64,000 nucleotides of DNA, taken from the NCBI RefSeq assembly GCF_018917235.1, contig NZ_JAHLOF010000004.1, forward strand, positions 1 through 64,000. The letters are read 5' to 3'. The notes under the pieces were generated by a model that made no database searches, was not told the origin of the DNA, and was given only the letters and a program-made list of their open reading frames with translations. Positions 20,023-27,913 of the stretch are shown in pieces. Numbering within the stretch: the first letter of the stretch is position 1; the number at the start of each line of letters is the position of its first letter. Position numbers and translations under genes: made by a program. Origin of the DNA: Metaclostridioides mangenotii. Its GTDB lineage: Bacteria; Bacillota; Clostridia; Peptostreptococcales; Peptostreptococcaceae.

Positions 20023-21072
20023 ATGCAAATTTTAGAGAAAAATTTTATATACAAACTTAAAGGAAATACAATATTTTTAGTTGCTTATTCTTTTATATTC
20101 CTGTTTATATACAAAGCTTTTCCGTTTATTGCACCATTTTTTCTCGGGACTTTAATCGCTTTTATGATAAAGCCAATTTCTCAAAAATTGTACAATAAAT
20201 TCAAAATTAACAAAGGTATATCTACTTTGTTACTTAGCTTTATAGCAGTTGCTTTGGTTATTACACTTACATCTATGGGAGTAGTGAATCTGACTAAACA
20301 ACTTATGATGTTTATGAACAATGCTTCAAATGGTTCGTATTTATCGGACTTAGCCGCTGATGTTATAAATAAAGCAAACTTACTTATAAGTCAAGCTAAC
20401 AGCATGGCAAACATTGACCTTCAGGAACTTACAACGAAATTTAGTGGAAATTTAATGAATATTTCTAAGAATATTTTAGCAAGTACAATAAATTTAGCTA
20501 CATCTATACCATACATACTGATGTTTACTGTTACACTATTTGTTTCTACTTATTTTATAGCGAAAGACTTAGATAAAATGGAAGCAAGCTTTTACAACAT
20601 GTTTACAATGGAAATTAGAAAAAAGGTACTTAATGTTAGACATGAGATGGGTGCATCTATATTTGGCTACTTAAAAGCTTACGCAATACTCATGAGTATA
20701 ACTGCCACATCTATTTTTATAAGTTTTCTTATATTTGGACTTCCTTATGGATTTATCGTCGGGATAGTTGGTGCGTTAATGGATTTAATACCGTTTTTGG
20801 GTATTATATCTATATATCTCCCAATAATTGTTTATCATTTTATGATAAATAACTATTTTGTTGCAATAGGTATGACTATAGTATTTGTAATTATATCGGT
20901 AGTACGTCAGGTACTAGAGCCAAAATTAATTTCGGCGAATATTGGTCTTAGCCCACTTGCAACATTAGCAGCTATATTTATTGGAATACAATTAAAAGGT
21001 GTAATAGGGATTTTATTTTGTTTCGGATTTGTGTGTATGCATAATATCCTTAAAAAAGTTGGTATATTGTAA
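20023..21072 (+). CDS. AI-2E/YtvI-family transporter-like membrane protein
   Basis: A 349-residue polytopic membrane protein of the AI-2E exporter/PerM/YtvI superfamily. Hydrophobic segments cluster at both ends (about 15-90 and 150-349). Typical blocks include FIAPFFLGTLIAFMIKPI, the ALMDLIPFLGIISIYLP motif and VRQVLEPKLISANIGLSPL. In Bacillus the YtvI branch is expressed in sporulation; this family also includes sodium/proton exchangers and possible autoinducer exporters, so substrate is open. AAGGAG lies 8 bases before the ATG. It stands between two terminators. Confidence 0.85.
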   Translation: MQILEKNFIYKLKGNTIFLVAYSFIFLFIYKAFPFIAPFFLGTLIAFMIKPISQKLYNKFKINKGISTLLLSFIAVALVITLTSMGVVNLTKQLMMFMNNASNGSYLSDLAADVINKANLLISQANSMANIDLQELTTKFSGNLMNISKNILASTINLATSIPYILMFTVTLFVSTYFIAKDLDKMEASFYNMFTMEIRKKVLNVRHEMGASIFGYLKAYAILMSITATSIFISFLIFGLPYGFIVGIVGALMDLIPFLGIISIYLPIIVYHFMINNYFVAIGMTIVFVIISVVRQVLEPKLISANIGLSPLATLAAIFIGIQLKGVIGILFCFGFVCMHNILKKVGIL

Positions 21073-21074
21073 GA

Positions 21075-21107
21075 TTGACACAATTTTGAATAGTAGTATG
21101 TTATAAT
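21075..21107 (+). promoter_or_regulatory. Candidate pepT promoter
   Basis: TGTTATAAT (21099-21107) is an extended -10. A perfect TTGACA lies at 21075-21080 but 21 bases away, longer than usual. The predicted start falls in the left arm of the hairpin at 21109-21152, so promoter and upstream terminator overlap. Confidence 0.5.
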
Positions 21108-21108
21108 T

Positions 21109-21152
21109 GTTGTGTGATAAATAACAAATAAATTTATCACGCAACATTTTTT
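21109..21152 (+). terminator. Terminator between the YtvI-like gene and pepT
   Basis: A 14-pair stem, GTTGTGTGATAAAT (21109-21122) with ATTTATCACGCAAC (21132-21145, one wobble), followed by A then TTTTTT. It ends transcription from upstream but begins right after the pepT -10. Confidence 0.8.
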
Positions 21153-21179
21153 ATTATATATAAGAAAGAAGGGTTATTA

Positions 21180-22403
21180 ATGGAGCAAAAAGTAGTAGAA
21201 AGATTATTAAAGTATGTATCATTTCATACAACATCAGACTCGAAGAATGAAAATTGCCCATCATCAGAAGGACAGAGAGTTTTTGCTGAGTATTTAGTTG
21301 ATGAGCTAAAATCTTTAGGGCTAGAAGATGCTTCTTTAGATAAAAATTGCTATGTAATGGCTACATTAAAAGGAAATATTGACGGTGTGGAAACTATAGG
21401 ATTTATATCACATTTAGATACCAATGAAGATGTAAGTGGAAAAGATATAAAACCAAGACTTATTAAAAATTATGACGGCAAAGATATCGTTTTAAACGAA
21501 GAATTAAATATTATTACATATGTGTCTGACTATCCAGAACTCAAAGGCTTAAAAGGGGACGATATAATCGTTACAGATGGCACAACTTTATTAGGGGCAG
21601 ATGACAAGGCTGGTATAGCAGAAATAATAACTGCAATAGAGTACTTAATTGAGCATCCAGAAATAAAACATGGGGATATAAAAGTAGGATTTACTCCTGA
21701 TGAAGAGATTGGAAGAGGAGCAGATTTATTTGATGTAGAAAAATTTGGTGCTAAATATGCATATACTTTGGATGGAGCAATTTGCGGAGAACTTCAATAT
21801 GAAAATTTTAATGCAGCAAACGCTACCATAACAATACATGGTAGAAATGTTCATCCAGGAACTGCCAAAGATAAAATGGTTAATGCACTTCATATTGCTG
21901 CAGAAATATCAGAACAATTCCCTGCGTCTGAAAGGCCAGAAACAACCGATGGTTATGAAGGATTTTATCATTTAAACGGATTAAATGGCAATGTAGAAAA
22001 GGCTACGATGGAATATATTATAAGAGATCATTCTAGAGATAGATATGAAGATAGAAAAAAATTCTTTAAAAATAGTGTTGATGAGATTAGTAAAAAATAT
22101 AATGGAAGAGTCGAATATCAACTAGATGACGTGTACTTCAACATGAGAGAAAAAGTTGAACCAATTAAGTTTATAGTAGATATAGCTGAAGAGGCCATGA
22201 AAGAATCTAATGTTAAGCCTCTATTAGTTCCAATAAGAGGTGGAACTGATGGAGCAAGACTTTCATTTATGGGATTACCTTGTCCAAATATATTTACTGG
22301 TGGTCTAAACTTCCATAGTAAAAACGAATGTGTTTCTGTAAATGCTATGGCTAAAGCTTCTCAAGTTATAGTTAAAATAGCTGAAAAGTTTGCACAAATT
22401 TAG
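21180..22403 (+). CDS. pepT: Peptidase T (tripeptide aminopeptidase)
   Basis: A 407-residue M20 metallopeptidase that removes N-terminal residues from tripeptides in the cytoplasm. Typical zinc-site motifs are present: SHLDTNEDVSG, LLGADDKAG, TPDEEIGRGAD and the late GGTDGARLSFMGLPCPN. The internal dimerisation segment has FNAANATITIHGRNVHPGTAK. Length and order match PepT closely. The ATG is preceded by AAAGAAGGG. It stands alone between hairpins. Confidence 0.96.
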   Translation: MEQKVVERLLKYVSFHTTSDSKNENCPSSEGQRVFAEYLVDELKSLGLEDASLDKNCYVMATLKGNIDGVETIGFISHLDTNEDVSGKDIKPRLIKNYDGKDIVLNEELNIITYVSDYPELKGLKGDDIIVTDGTTLLGADDKAGIAEIITAIEYLIEHPEIKHGDIKVGFTPDEEIGRGADLFDVEKFGAKYAYTLDGAICGELQYENFNAANATITIHGRNVHPGTAKDKMVNALHIAAEISEQFPASERPETTDGYEGFYHLNGLNGNVEKATMEYIIRDHSRDRYEDRKKFFKNSVDEISKKYNGRVEYQLDDVYFNMREKVEPIKFIVDIAEEAMKESNVKPLLVPIRGGTDGARLSFMGLPCPNIFTGGLNFHSKNECVSVNAMAKASQVIVKIAEKFAQI

Positions 22404-22474
22404 ATATTGTAATGATATTAAAAATATTTGATGATAGAGAAAATAAATATATATAAAATTTAGTAATAAATAAA

Positions 22475-22505
22475 CGGCAAGACCTATAAATTTTAGGTCT
22501 TGCCG
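22475..22505. terminator. Inverted repeat between convergent pepT and phosphodiesterase genes
   Basis: CGGCAAGACCTATAAA pairs with TTTTAGGTCTTGCCG almost perfectly (22475-22505). Flanking T-runs are weak on both strands. It lies between converging genes and probably terminates both. Confidence 0.65.
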
Positions 22506-22555
22506 CTATGATTTAAATTTATTTTAGTTAATTATTTTCGATTAATAAAAACGAC

Positions 22556-23125
22556 TTATTCATCTAATTTAACTTCATCCATTGTATTTAGATCAATAAA
22601 TTTAATATTAAGGTTATTTTTATTTTCGCAGTCACCATTTATTATTTCTATTGTAGCCACTGAATTGATCCCGTCTTTCGGAATTGAAGTGCTTCCAGGA
22701 TTTAGGACCACTATATCTTCATAAAAAGTCAATTCTTTTACATGAGTGTGACCTAGTATTAATACGTCTGCACCCATTTTTTTTGATTTTTCTATTATTT
22801 CTTCCTTAGTTTCTGTATATCCATGGTTTAAAATAAATCTTGTTTTATCTATTTGACAAACTGCGTATGGGCTTTGGATTGCATGTTTAAGTACCATTTG
22901 ATCTACATCCGCTTCACAGTTTCCCTTTACGATTACTATATCTTTAAGGTTGTTTAATTTATCTATCATAGGCTTTGGGTCGTAACCTTCAGGCAGATCA
23001 TTCCTAGGCCCATGGTATAAAATATCTCCTCCATGAAAGAGTATATCGCAGTCAGAGAGCGCTTCTATTGCTCTATCAAAGTAAGTAAGACTTCCATGTG
23101 TGTCGCTCATTACCCCTATTTTCAT
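22556..23125 (-). CDS. YfcE-type metallophosphoesterase
   Basis: A 189-residue phosphodiesterase of the YfcE/MJ0936 family. Motifs run MSDTHGS, HGGDI, VKGNCEAD, ILNHGYT and ILGHTHVKEL, then LNPGSTSIPK, which together form the two-metal site. Such proteins hydrolyse small phosphodiesters, but the physiological substrate is unclear. It lies 28 bases downstream of nadK on the same strand, so the two are probably co-transcribed. Confidence 0.9.
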   Translation of the reverse strand: MKIGVMSDTHGSLTYFDRAIEALSDCDILFHGGDILYHGPRNDLPEGYDPKPMIDKLNNLKDIVIVKGNCEADVDQMVLKHAIQSPYAVCQIDKTRFILNHGYTETKEEIIEKSKKMGADVLILGHTHVKELTFYEDIVVLNPGSTSIPKDGINSVATIEIINGDCENKNNLNIKFIDLNTMDEVKLDE

Positions 23126-23153
23126 ATCTTGCCTCCATGTTTAACTTAATATA

Positions 23154-23954
23154 TTACAAGAATTTTTCAGAGACTCTTTTCCAAAACTCATAATTAGGCA
23201 ATCTAAGCAATTTAACTTTCTTTTTTGCTAAGTTAAGTTTGATGGAATCTACCTTGCTAAACCTATGTTCAACGCCGTCAATAACTATAAGCGTAGAGTC
23301 TTCAAATGTATTTTCAGGTGAAATTTTAATGACAGATTCACTAGATGAAATTATACTAGATGTAAAACATCTATACGCATTAGTATTGATTGGGTGCAGT
23401 GGAGTGACTTGTATAACTTCAAGGCTCGTATCTACAATACTTCCTCTAGCAGAGTAATTGTAAGCAGTCGAACCTGTGGATGTAGACACTATCATTCCAT
23501 CTCCACTAAAATTTTGAATCATCCTGTCATCAAAACTCAAGTTAAGGTGAATAACTCGTGATTTATCACCTCTCACTACTACTTCATTAACAGCTAATTT
23601 TGTAAAACATGAATTTTTTGTTCTAACATCCGCTTCGAGAAGTGAAATACTTTGTATAATAAATTCGTTTTTCAAATAAGTCTCTATAAAGTCATCTATT
23701 TTTTCAGGAGATATCTCAGCAAAAAATCCTAAGTGTCCAGTATTAATACCTATTATAGGTACATCAGGAAAATTAAAATCATGAACAGTTTTTAGAAATG
23801 ATCCATCTCCACCAATTGAAATAATAAGTTCAGTGTTGGGATCCATCTCTGAGTAAACTTCAAAGCCTTTAGAAGCTAACTTTTCTTCAAGGATTATTTT
23901 GGTTTCCTGAGATTTTGCCAATTCGTTTGATTTTACAGTAATTATTTTTTTCAT
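23154..23954 (-). CDS. nadK: NAD kinase
   Basis: A 266-residue ATP-NAD kinase that makes NADP. The GGDGSFL motif, the GINTGHLGFFAEI block and STSTGSTAYNYSARG active-site segment are all present. Length fits bacterial NadK. It is first in a two-gene minus-strand unit with the YfcE-like gene, from an extended -10 promoter at 23983-23991. Confidence 0.95.
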   Translation of the reverse strand: MKKIITVKSNELAKSQETKIILEEKLASKGFEVYSEMDPNTELIISIGGDGSFLKTVHDFNFPDVPIIGINTGHLGFFAEISPEKIDDFIETYLKNEFIIQSISLLEADVRTKNSCFTKLAVNEVVVRGDKSRVIHLNLSFDDRMIQNFSGDGMIVSTSTGSTAYNYSARGSIVDTSLEVIQVTPLHPINTNAYRCFTSSIISSSESVIKISPENTFEDSTLIVIDGVEHRFSKVDSIKLNLAKKKVKLLRLPNYEFWKRVSEKFL

Positions 23955-23982
23955 ATACTCACCTCTCTATGTTCTATCTAGT

Positions 23983-23991
23983 ATTATAACA
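23983..23991 (-). promoter_or_regulatory. Extended -10 promoter for nadK
   Basis: Read on the minus strand, TGTTATAAT ends about 30 bases before the nadK start. No good -35 is seen, as expected for an extended -10 promoter. Confidence 0.5.
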
Positions 23992-24010
23992 CAACTTGTA
24001 TAAAATATTA

Positions 24011-24046
24011 TTATCTATTCACTCTATTTTAGTGTAAAATAGATAA
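24011..24046. promoter_or_regulatory. Nested inverted repeats between divergent nadK and pseudouridine synthase genes
   Basis: CTATTTTA-GTG-TAAAATAG (24024-24042) is a perfect palindrome with a 3-base centre. An overlapping pair, TTATCTATT (24011-24019) and AATAGATAA (24038-24046), gives an alternative longer pairing. The position between two divergent starts suits an operator or a 5' leader hairpin. No regulator can be assigned. Confidence 0.35.
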
Positions 24047-24067
24047 TGTTATGATGAAATAAATTAA

Positions 24068-24988
24068 ATGAAAGTAGGGGTTATGTTGTTCGAGAAAGAA
24101 ACGCAGAAGTACAATCTTATGTCTTATACCTGTGAAGAAGAAGGCATATTGAAGAATGTTCTATTAGATAAATTGAATTTTTCTGTGAGGTCACTTTCTA
24201 AAATGAAAAGGGAAAGAAGTATTTTAGTAAACGGTGAGTTTAATAAGCTAAATACTAAGATAAAAAAGGGTGACTTAATAGAAGTCAAAATAGATGAAGA
24301 GAAGGCAAATTTCGAGCCTCAAGACTTAAATTTAAACATACTATATGATGATTTTGATATTATAATGGTAGATAAGCCTCCATTTATGGTTGTTCATCCG
24401 ACTAAGAGCCATAATGATATTACTATTGCAAATGGTATAACGCATTTTATAAATGAAAAACACGAAAGTGTAAAGATAAGATTCGTAAATAGGTTAGATA
24501 TGAATACTTCAGGGCTTGTTATAGTAGCAAAAAATGCATATGCGCATCATGTTCTATCAGATGATATGAAGTATGATAAGGTTGAAAAGAAGTATATAAC
24601 TGTAGTAAGAGGTATCGTTAAAGATGATGAAGGAGTGATAGATGTCCCTATTTATAGATCAACTGACGATTCAATAAAAAGAGTAGTCGATGAAAGAGGA
24701 CAACACGCTATTACTCATTATAAAGTATTAGAAAGATTAAAAGATGCAACTGTGTTAGAGGTTGAGTTATTTACTGGTAGAACTCATCAGATTAGAGTTC
24801 ATATGGACTATATTGGCCATGGAATAATTGGAGATGAGCTATATGGTTACGTGGATGAAACTTTAATAAGTAGACAAGCTCTACATGCTTATAAGCTTAA
24901 ATTTGATCAGCCTAGGACTAAAGAAGTGTTAAAATTCGAAACAGAGCTTCCGATTGACATGGTGAAGCTAATAGAAAAACTGAAATAA
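24068..24988 (+). CDS. RluA-family 23S rRNA pseudouridine synthase
   Basis: A 306-residue pseudouridine synthase of the RluA/RluD family. An N-terminal S4 RNA-binding region (about 30-80: LDKLNFSVRSLSKMKRER...VNGE) precedes the catalytic domain with NRLDMNTSGLVIVAKN, where the Asp is the nucleophile (usually HRLD; here N replaces H), KKYITVVRG and the LFTGRTHQIRVH motif. The target uridine cannot be told from sequence. The ATG at 24068 has a weak ribosome site; an ATG at 24083 preceded by AGGGG is an alternative. Confidence 0.9.
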   Translation: MKVGVMLFEKETQKYNLMSYTCEEEGILKNVLLDKLNFSVRSLSKMKRERSILVNGEFNKLNTKIKKGDLIEVKIDEEKANFEPQDLNLNILYDDFDIIMVDKPPFMVVHPTKSHNDITIANGITHFINEKHESVKIRFVNRLDMNTSGLVIVAKNAYAHHVLSDDMKYDKVEKKYITVVRGIVKDDEGVIDVPIYRSTDDSIKRVVDERGQHAITHYKVLERLKDATVLEVELFTGRTHQIRVHMDYIGHGIIGDELYGYVDETLISRQALHAYKLKFDQPRTKEVLKFETELPIDMVKLIEKLK

Positions 24989-25022
24989 AAGTAATTAAAT
25001 TATTGAAATTTGGGGTGGTAAA

Positions 25023-26027
25023 ATGATTATTCATAAGTTTATAGTACATGTATTAGATAAAAATAGTGATGTACCTATTTTAAATGATTTTGAAGGTAAA
25101 ATAAATCAAGAAGTTGATGGATTTTTTCAAAAAGTAATTAAAAGAGTAAGTAAAGATGATGATGTAAGAAAGGCCGTATTTAAAAATTATAATGATAACG
25201 TTATAAAAAATTGCTGTGAGCAAATGATATATAATGAAGATACGTTTTTAGATAATTCAAAAGAAATAGCTTCCTATCTATTTGAGATAATGAAAATAAA
25301 TTCTGAGCTTGAGTCTTGTGATTTAGCAATATGTCTTTATACTATAAAAGACGAAAAAAATATAGCAGTTCTAAAACTAGACTACAAAAAACTATACACT
25401 CACTCAATAGAGTTTGTAGATGATAAGTTTAACATCCAAATGGTAGCAAATGAAATTGGAATTACAGAGACTCAAAAACCTAAACAATGTGCATTTATAG
25501 GTGTTAGTGGCATAAATGACGAGTATCATCTTAGACTATTAGATAAGGACTCTGAGAAAGAGGGTATAGACACTAAGTTTATATCAGAATTTTTAAATGC
25601 TGAGAGAGTTGATGATGATAAATATAAGACTAAAGTATTTAAAAAATCAACAGAAAACTGGATAACAAATGCACTTGGTGAGAACATAAAAGAAGCTGAG
25701 GATGTTAGAAGTATTTTAAATTATACGTTAAAAGAAAAACAGAATATAGACCTTGAAGAATTTGTAGAGAATTCAATAAAGGATGACGATAAAAAAGAAA
25801 GCTTTAGAGAGCTTATGGAAGAAAAGGGAATAGTAGAAAGCTTTAATATTGATAAAGAGTGGGTCGAGAAAAAACTCAAAAAGAGAAGTATCAAAACTGA
25901 CAATGGATTTGATATAAAAGGAAACTTAACTGACTTTGAAGATCCTATGAAATACAGTATGAGAAAAAATGAGAATGGAACATTTGATATAGTTATAAAA
26001 AATGTAACGTTCTATGAAGAAAAATAA
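25023..26027 (+). CDS. Nucleoid-associated protein, NdpA/YejK family
   Basis: A 334-residue protein with the layout of the 37-kDa nucleoid-associated family: the MIIHKFIVHVLD start, a central AICLYTIKDEKNIAVLKLDYK strand pair and a KQCAFIGVSG block around residues 155-165. Enterobacterial members are nucleoid-bound with unclear role; in Firmicutes they are scattered and uncharacterised. GGGGTGG precedes the ATG. It lies 34 bases after the pseudouridine synthase, so they may share a transcript, ended by a strong hairpin. Confidence 0.8.
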   Translation: MIIHKFIVHVLDKNSDVPILNDFEGKINQEVDGFFQKVIKRVSKDDDVRKAVFKNYNDNVIKNCCEQMIYNEDTFLDNSKEIASYLFEIMKINSELESCDLAICLYTIKDEKNIAVLKLDYKKLYTHSIEFVDDKFNIQMVANEIGITETQKPKQCAFIGVSGINDEYHLRLLDKDSEKEGIDTKFISEFLNAERVDDDKYKTKVFKKSTENWITNALGENIKEAEDVRSILNYTLKEKQNIDLEEFVENSIKDDDKKESFRELMEEKGIVESFNIDKEWVEKKLKKRSIKTDNGFDIKGNLTDFEDPMKYSMRKNENGTFDIVIKNVTFYEEK

Positions 26028-26030
26028 GTT

Positions 26031-26080
26031 AAAAGAGGTTTGTACGTTAATTTTTGAATATACGTACAAACCTCTTTTTG
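26031..26080. terminator. Strong bidirectional terminator between convergent genes
   Basis: AAAAGAGGTTTGTACGT (26031-26047) pairs with ACGTACAAACCTCTTTT (26062-26078), 17 pairs, with T-runs on both strands. It serves the NdpA-like gene and, from the other side, acpP. Confidence 0.92.
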
Positions 26081-26106
26081 AATACAATAGTTTTATGATT
26101 AAAAAT

Positions 26107-26334
26107 CTAATTGTTATCTTCGATATATTTACAGATATCTCCAATGTTTTTAAAGTTTTCAGCTTCTTCATCAGGAATTTCTATATCATACTCATCTTCT
26201 AGTGCCATTATTATTTCAACAGCATCTAATGAATCTGCTTCTAAATCATCAACTAAAGATGTAGTCATAGTTATCTTATCAATATCATCTAGCCCTAATT
26301 GGTCTGCAATTATTTCTTTAATTCTTTCAAACAT
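26107..26334 (-). CDS. acpP: Acyl carrier protein
   Basis: A 75-residue acyl carrier protein, carrier of growing fatty acyl chains. The 4'-phosphopantetheine attachment serine is in [10 protein letters not shown], and the protein is strongly acidic as expected. TTTAGGAGG lies ahead of the ATG on the minus strand. A TTGAAA-17-TAAACT pair further upstream is a plausible promoter. The gene is not next to fab genes here; a second copy elsewhere cannot be excluded. Confidence 0.95.
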   Translation of the reverse strand: MFERIKEIIADQLGLDDIDKITMTTSLVDDLEADSLDAVEIIMALEDEYDIEIPDEEAENFKNIGDICKYIEDNN

Positions 26335-26499
26335 GTTAAGCCTCCTAAAGCAGTTTAATTAATTTTAATAGTAGTTTAATATAATATAGGAAAATTTTCA
26401 ATATTAAATGATAAAAAGTATAAAGATTTATTTAAAATGTATTAATCTCAAGACTTTTGAATATAGTTTATTGATAATATTTTTGATAAGGAGGAACTT

Positions 26500-26928
26500 A
26501 TGAAGAAAAATATTTTGATTTTGGGATCATCGATTTGCGTATTTATAATTATGATGATAAATCTCTATTACAATACAATAAATCTGGACATGCATGTTAT
26601 GTCTGAGCAAATGGTAGAAACAAATAATATACTAGAGGATTTGATTACTAAGAAAGAAGAGGTTTTAGATAAAAAAGATAGCTATATATCGAGATTATTA
26701 GATATAAAAGATGATTTTGAGAATCAGAGAGTATCATTTTTTATGAGTAATTATAAAAACTATAAATTAAAATCAATAGAAAGTTTAATAAATGCAATTT
26801 CAAGCGAAAATAGTGAATACATTGATGAAGTATATAAATACAATCGACTTGGTGATAAAGAAATTGACAAGCTTATTAAAAATAATTTAGCCAAAGTAAC
26901 TTATCTGTCCACAAAATCATATATTTAA
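26500..26928 (+). CDS. Unrecognised membrane-anchored protein
   Basis: A 142-residue protein I do not recognise. One hydrophobic segment near the N-terminus (about 4-24, ILILGSSICVFIIMMINLYY) is followed by a charged, helix-prone region with coiled-coil-like heptads (about 35-75, ILEDLITKKEEVLDKK). There is no lipobox cysteine, so I predict an N-terminal anchor with the remainder outside the cell. AAGGAGG precedes the ATG. It is followed 43 bases later by the first of three tiny Cys-rich membrane proteins and may share their transcript. Confidence 0.7.
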   Translation: MKKNILILGSSICVFIIMMINLYYNTINLDMHVMSEQMVETNNILEDLITKKEEVLDKKDSYISRLLDIKDDFENQRVSFFMSNYKNYKLKSIESLINAISSENSEYIDEVYKYNRLGDKEIDKLIKNNLAKVTYLSTKSYI

Positions 26929-26971
26929 ACCAAAGGGATTATTAATCTCTTAATATTCAAGGAGGATTATT

Positions 26972-27193
26972 ATGACAAAATTAGAAGAGAATATGTCACG
27001 TTTTTTTGGATCTAAATGCGGTTGTGATGACGGCGGATTTTTAGATGGCAAAATGCTAATTATAATAGCTTTGATATTTCTAGTTTTATGCACAGATATT
27101 TTAGAAGACATATTGTGCGATGACAGCATTTGGATATGGGTTATCTTAATAGTTTTACTACTGTTTAATTTTGATGATGGATGTTGCTGTTAA
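26972..27193 (+). CDS. Tiny membrane protein with Cys-rich ends (copy 1 of 3)
   Basis: A 73-residue protein: Cys/Gly/Asp motif KCGCDDGG near residue 15, two hydrophobic stretches (KMLIIIALIFLVLCTDIL and WIWVILIVLLLFNF) separated by an acidic DILCDDS loop, and a terminal DDGCCC. A strong AAGGAGGATT site precedes it. Its plan matches the two following small genes. Similar clostridial Gly/Cys small proteins are often spore or envelope associated, but that is only suggestive. Function is not assigned. Confidence 0.75.
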   Translation: MTKLEENMSRFFGSKCGCDDGGFLDGKMLIIIALIFLVLCTDILEDILCDDSIWIWVILIVLLLFNFDDGCCC

Positions 27194-27286
27194 AAATTTT
27201 AAAAATTTATTATCACAATTTATAGGAGCTGCATAGTATATAGCAGGAGCAAAAAGCTCAACAAAATATCAACAGGAGGTAACTAT

Positions 27287-27460
27287 ATGTTAGATAGATT
27301 CTTTGGAGAAGATGGCTTTGGCGGAGGTTCTTGGTGGATAATTGTATTATTCTTCTTGTTCCTTGCGTTTGGAGAAGGATGGGGAGACATCGAAATGATG
27401 GATTGGATACCTTTCCTAATAATATTATTAATTTTATGTTCTTGTGGGGACTGCTTCTAA
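27287..27460 (+). CDS. Tiny membrane protein (copy 2 of 3, 57 residues)
   Basis: A 57-residue gene short enough to be easily missed. It starts MLDRFFGEDGFGGGSWWIIV, has two hydrophobic stretches separated by GEGWGDIEMMDW, and ends CSCGDCF. AGGAGG lies 8 bases before the ATG. It is clearly paralogous to the gene at 27506: both share MLDRFFG, WWII, the LFFLFLAF helix, a DIE...DWIPFLI segment and a CSC end. Translation runs cleanly from ATG to TAA, which with the paralogy makes it a real gene. Function unknown. Confidence 0.8.
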   Translation: MLDRFFGEDGFGGGSWWIIVLFFLFLAFGEGWGDIEMMDWIPFLIILLILCSCGDCF

Positions 27461-27505
27461 CTCAAATTTGAAATTTTTACAAATATTATATAGGAGGACT
27501 TAATT

Positions 27506-27709
27506 ATGCTTGATAGATTCTTTGGCGGTGGTGATGGTTGTTTCGGTGCAGATTCATGGTGGATAATAATATTGTTTTTCTTATTCCTAGCTTTTCAAGA
27601 TTGCTGGAGTGATATTGAAATCTGTGATTGGATTCCATTCTTGATATTATTGTTAATAGTTTGTTCATGCTCAGGATTCTTTAATAAAGATGATGGATGT
27701 GGCTGCTAA
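27506..27709 (+). CDS. Tiny membrane protein (copy 3 of 3)
   Basis: A 67-residue paralogue of the preceding gene: MLDRFFGGGDGCFG, then WWIIILFFLFLAF, a DIEICDWIPFLILLLIV segment and the tail CSCSGFFNKDDGCGC. It has more cysteines than copy 2 and shares the DDGC-x-C end with copy 1. AGGAGG precedes the ATG. A terminator lies 26 bases after the stop. The trio may be co-transcribed with the 142-residue gene upstream. Confidence 0.78.
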   Translation: MLDRFFGGGDGCFGADSWWIIILFFLFLAFQDCWSDIEICDWIPFLILLLIVCSCSGFFNKDDGCGC

Positions 27710-27734
27710 AAAATAGCATTTATCTAAATAAAGG

Positions 27735-27774
27735 GTTGCCTAAATTGATTTATTTCTTTTTAGGCGACTTTTTT
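27735..27774 (+). terminator. Terminator after the tiny membrane protein cluster
   Basis: GTTGCCTAAA (27735-27744) pairs with TTTAGGCGAC (27759-27768, one wobble), followed by a T-run to 27774. Confidence 0.85.
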
Positions 27775-27796
27775 AATGGATAGAATTGTGAAGCAA

Positions 27797-27805
27797 TGGT
27801 ATAAT
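27797..27805 (+). promoter_or_regulatory. Extended -10 promoter of the LacI-family gene
   Basis: TGGTATAAT (TG, G, TATAAT), just after the terminator and 109 bases before the start codon. No matching -35 is evident. The long leader between it and the gene holds no clear structure. Confidence 0.45.
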
Positions 27806-27913
27806 ATTGACATCAAGTGATTTTTATTATCATATTATGGACTTTTTATATTATTCAATAGATTAGTAGATTAATTCTAAATAGATAACCTACAAACAAA
27901 GGAGGAAGATTTT

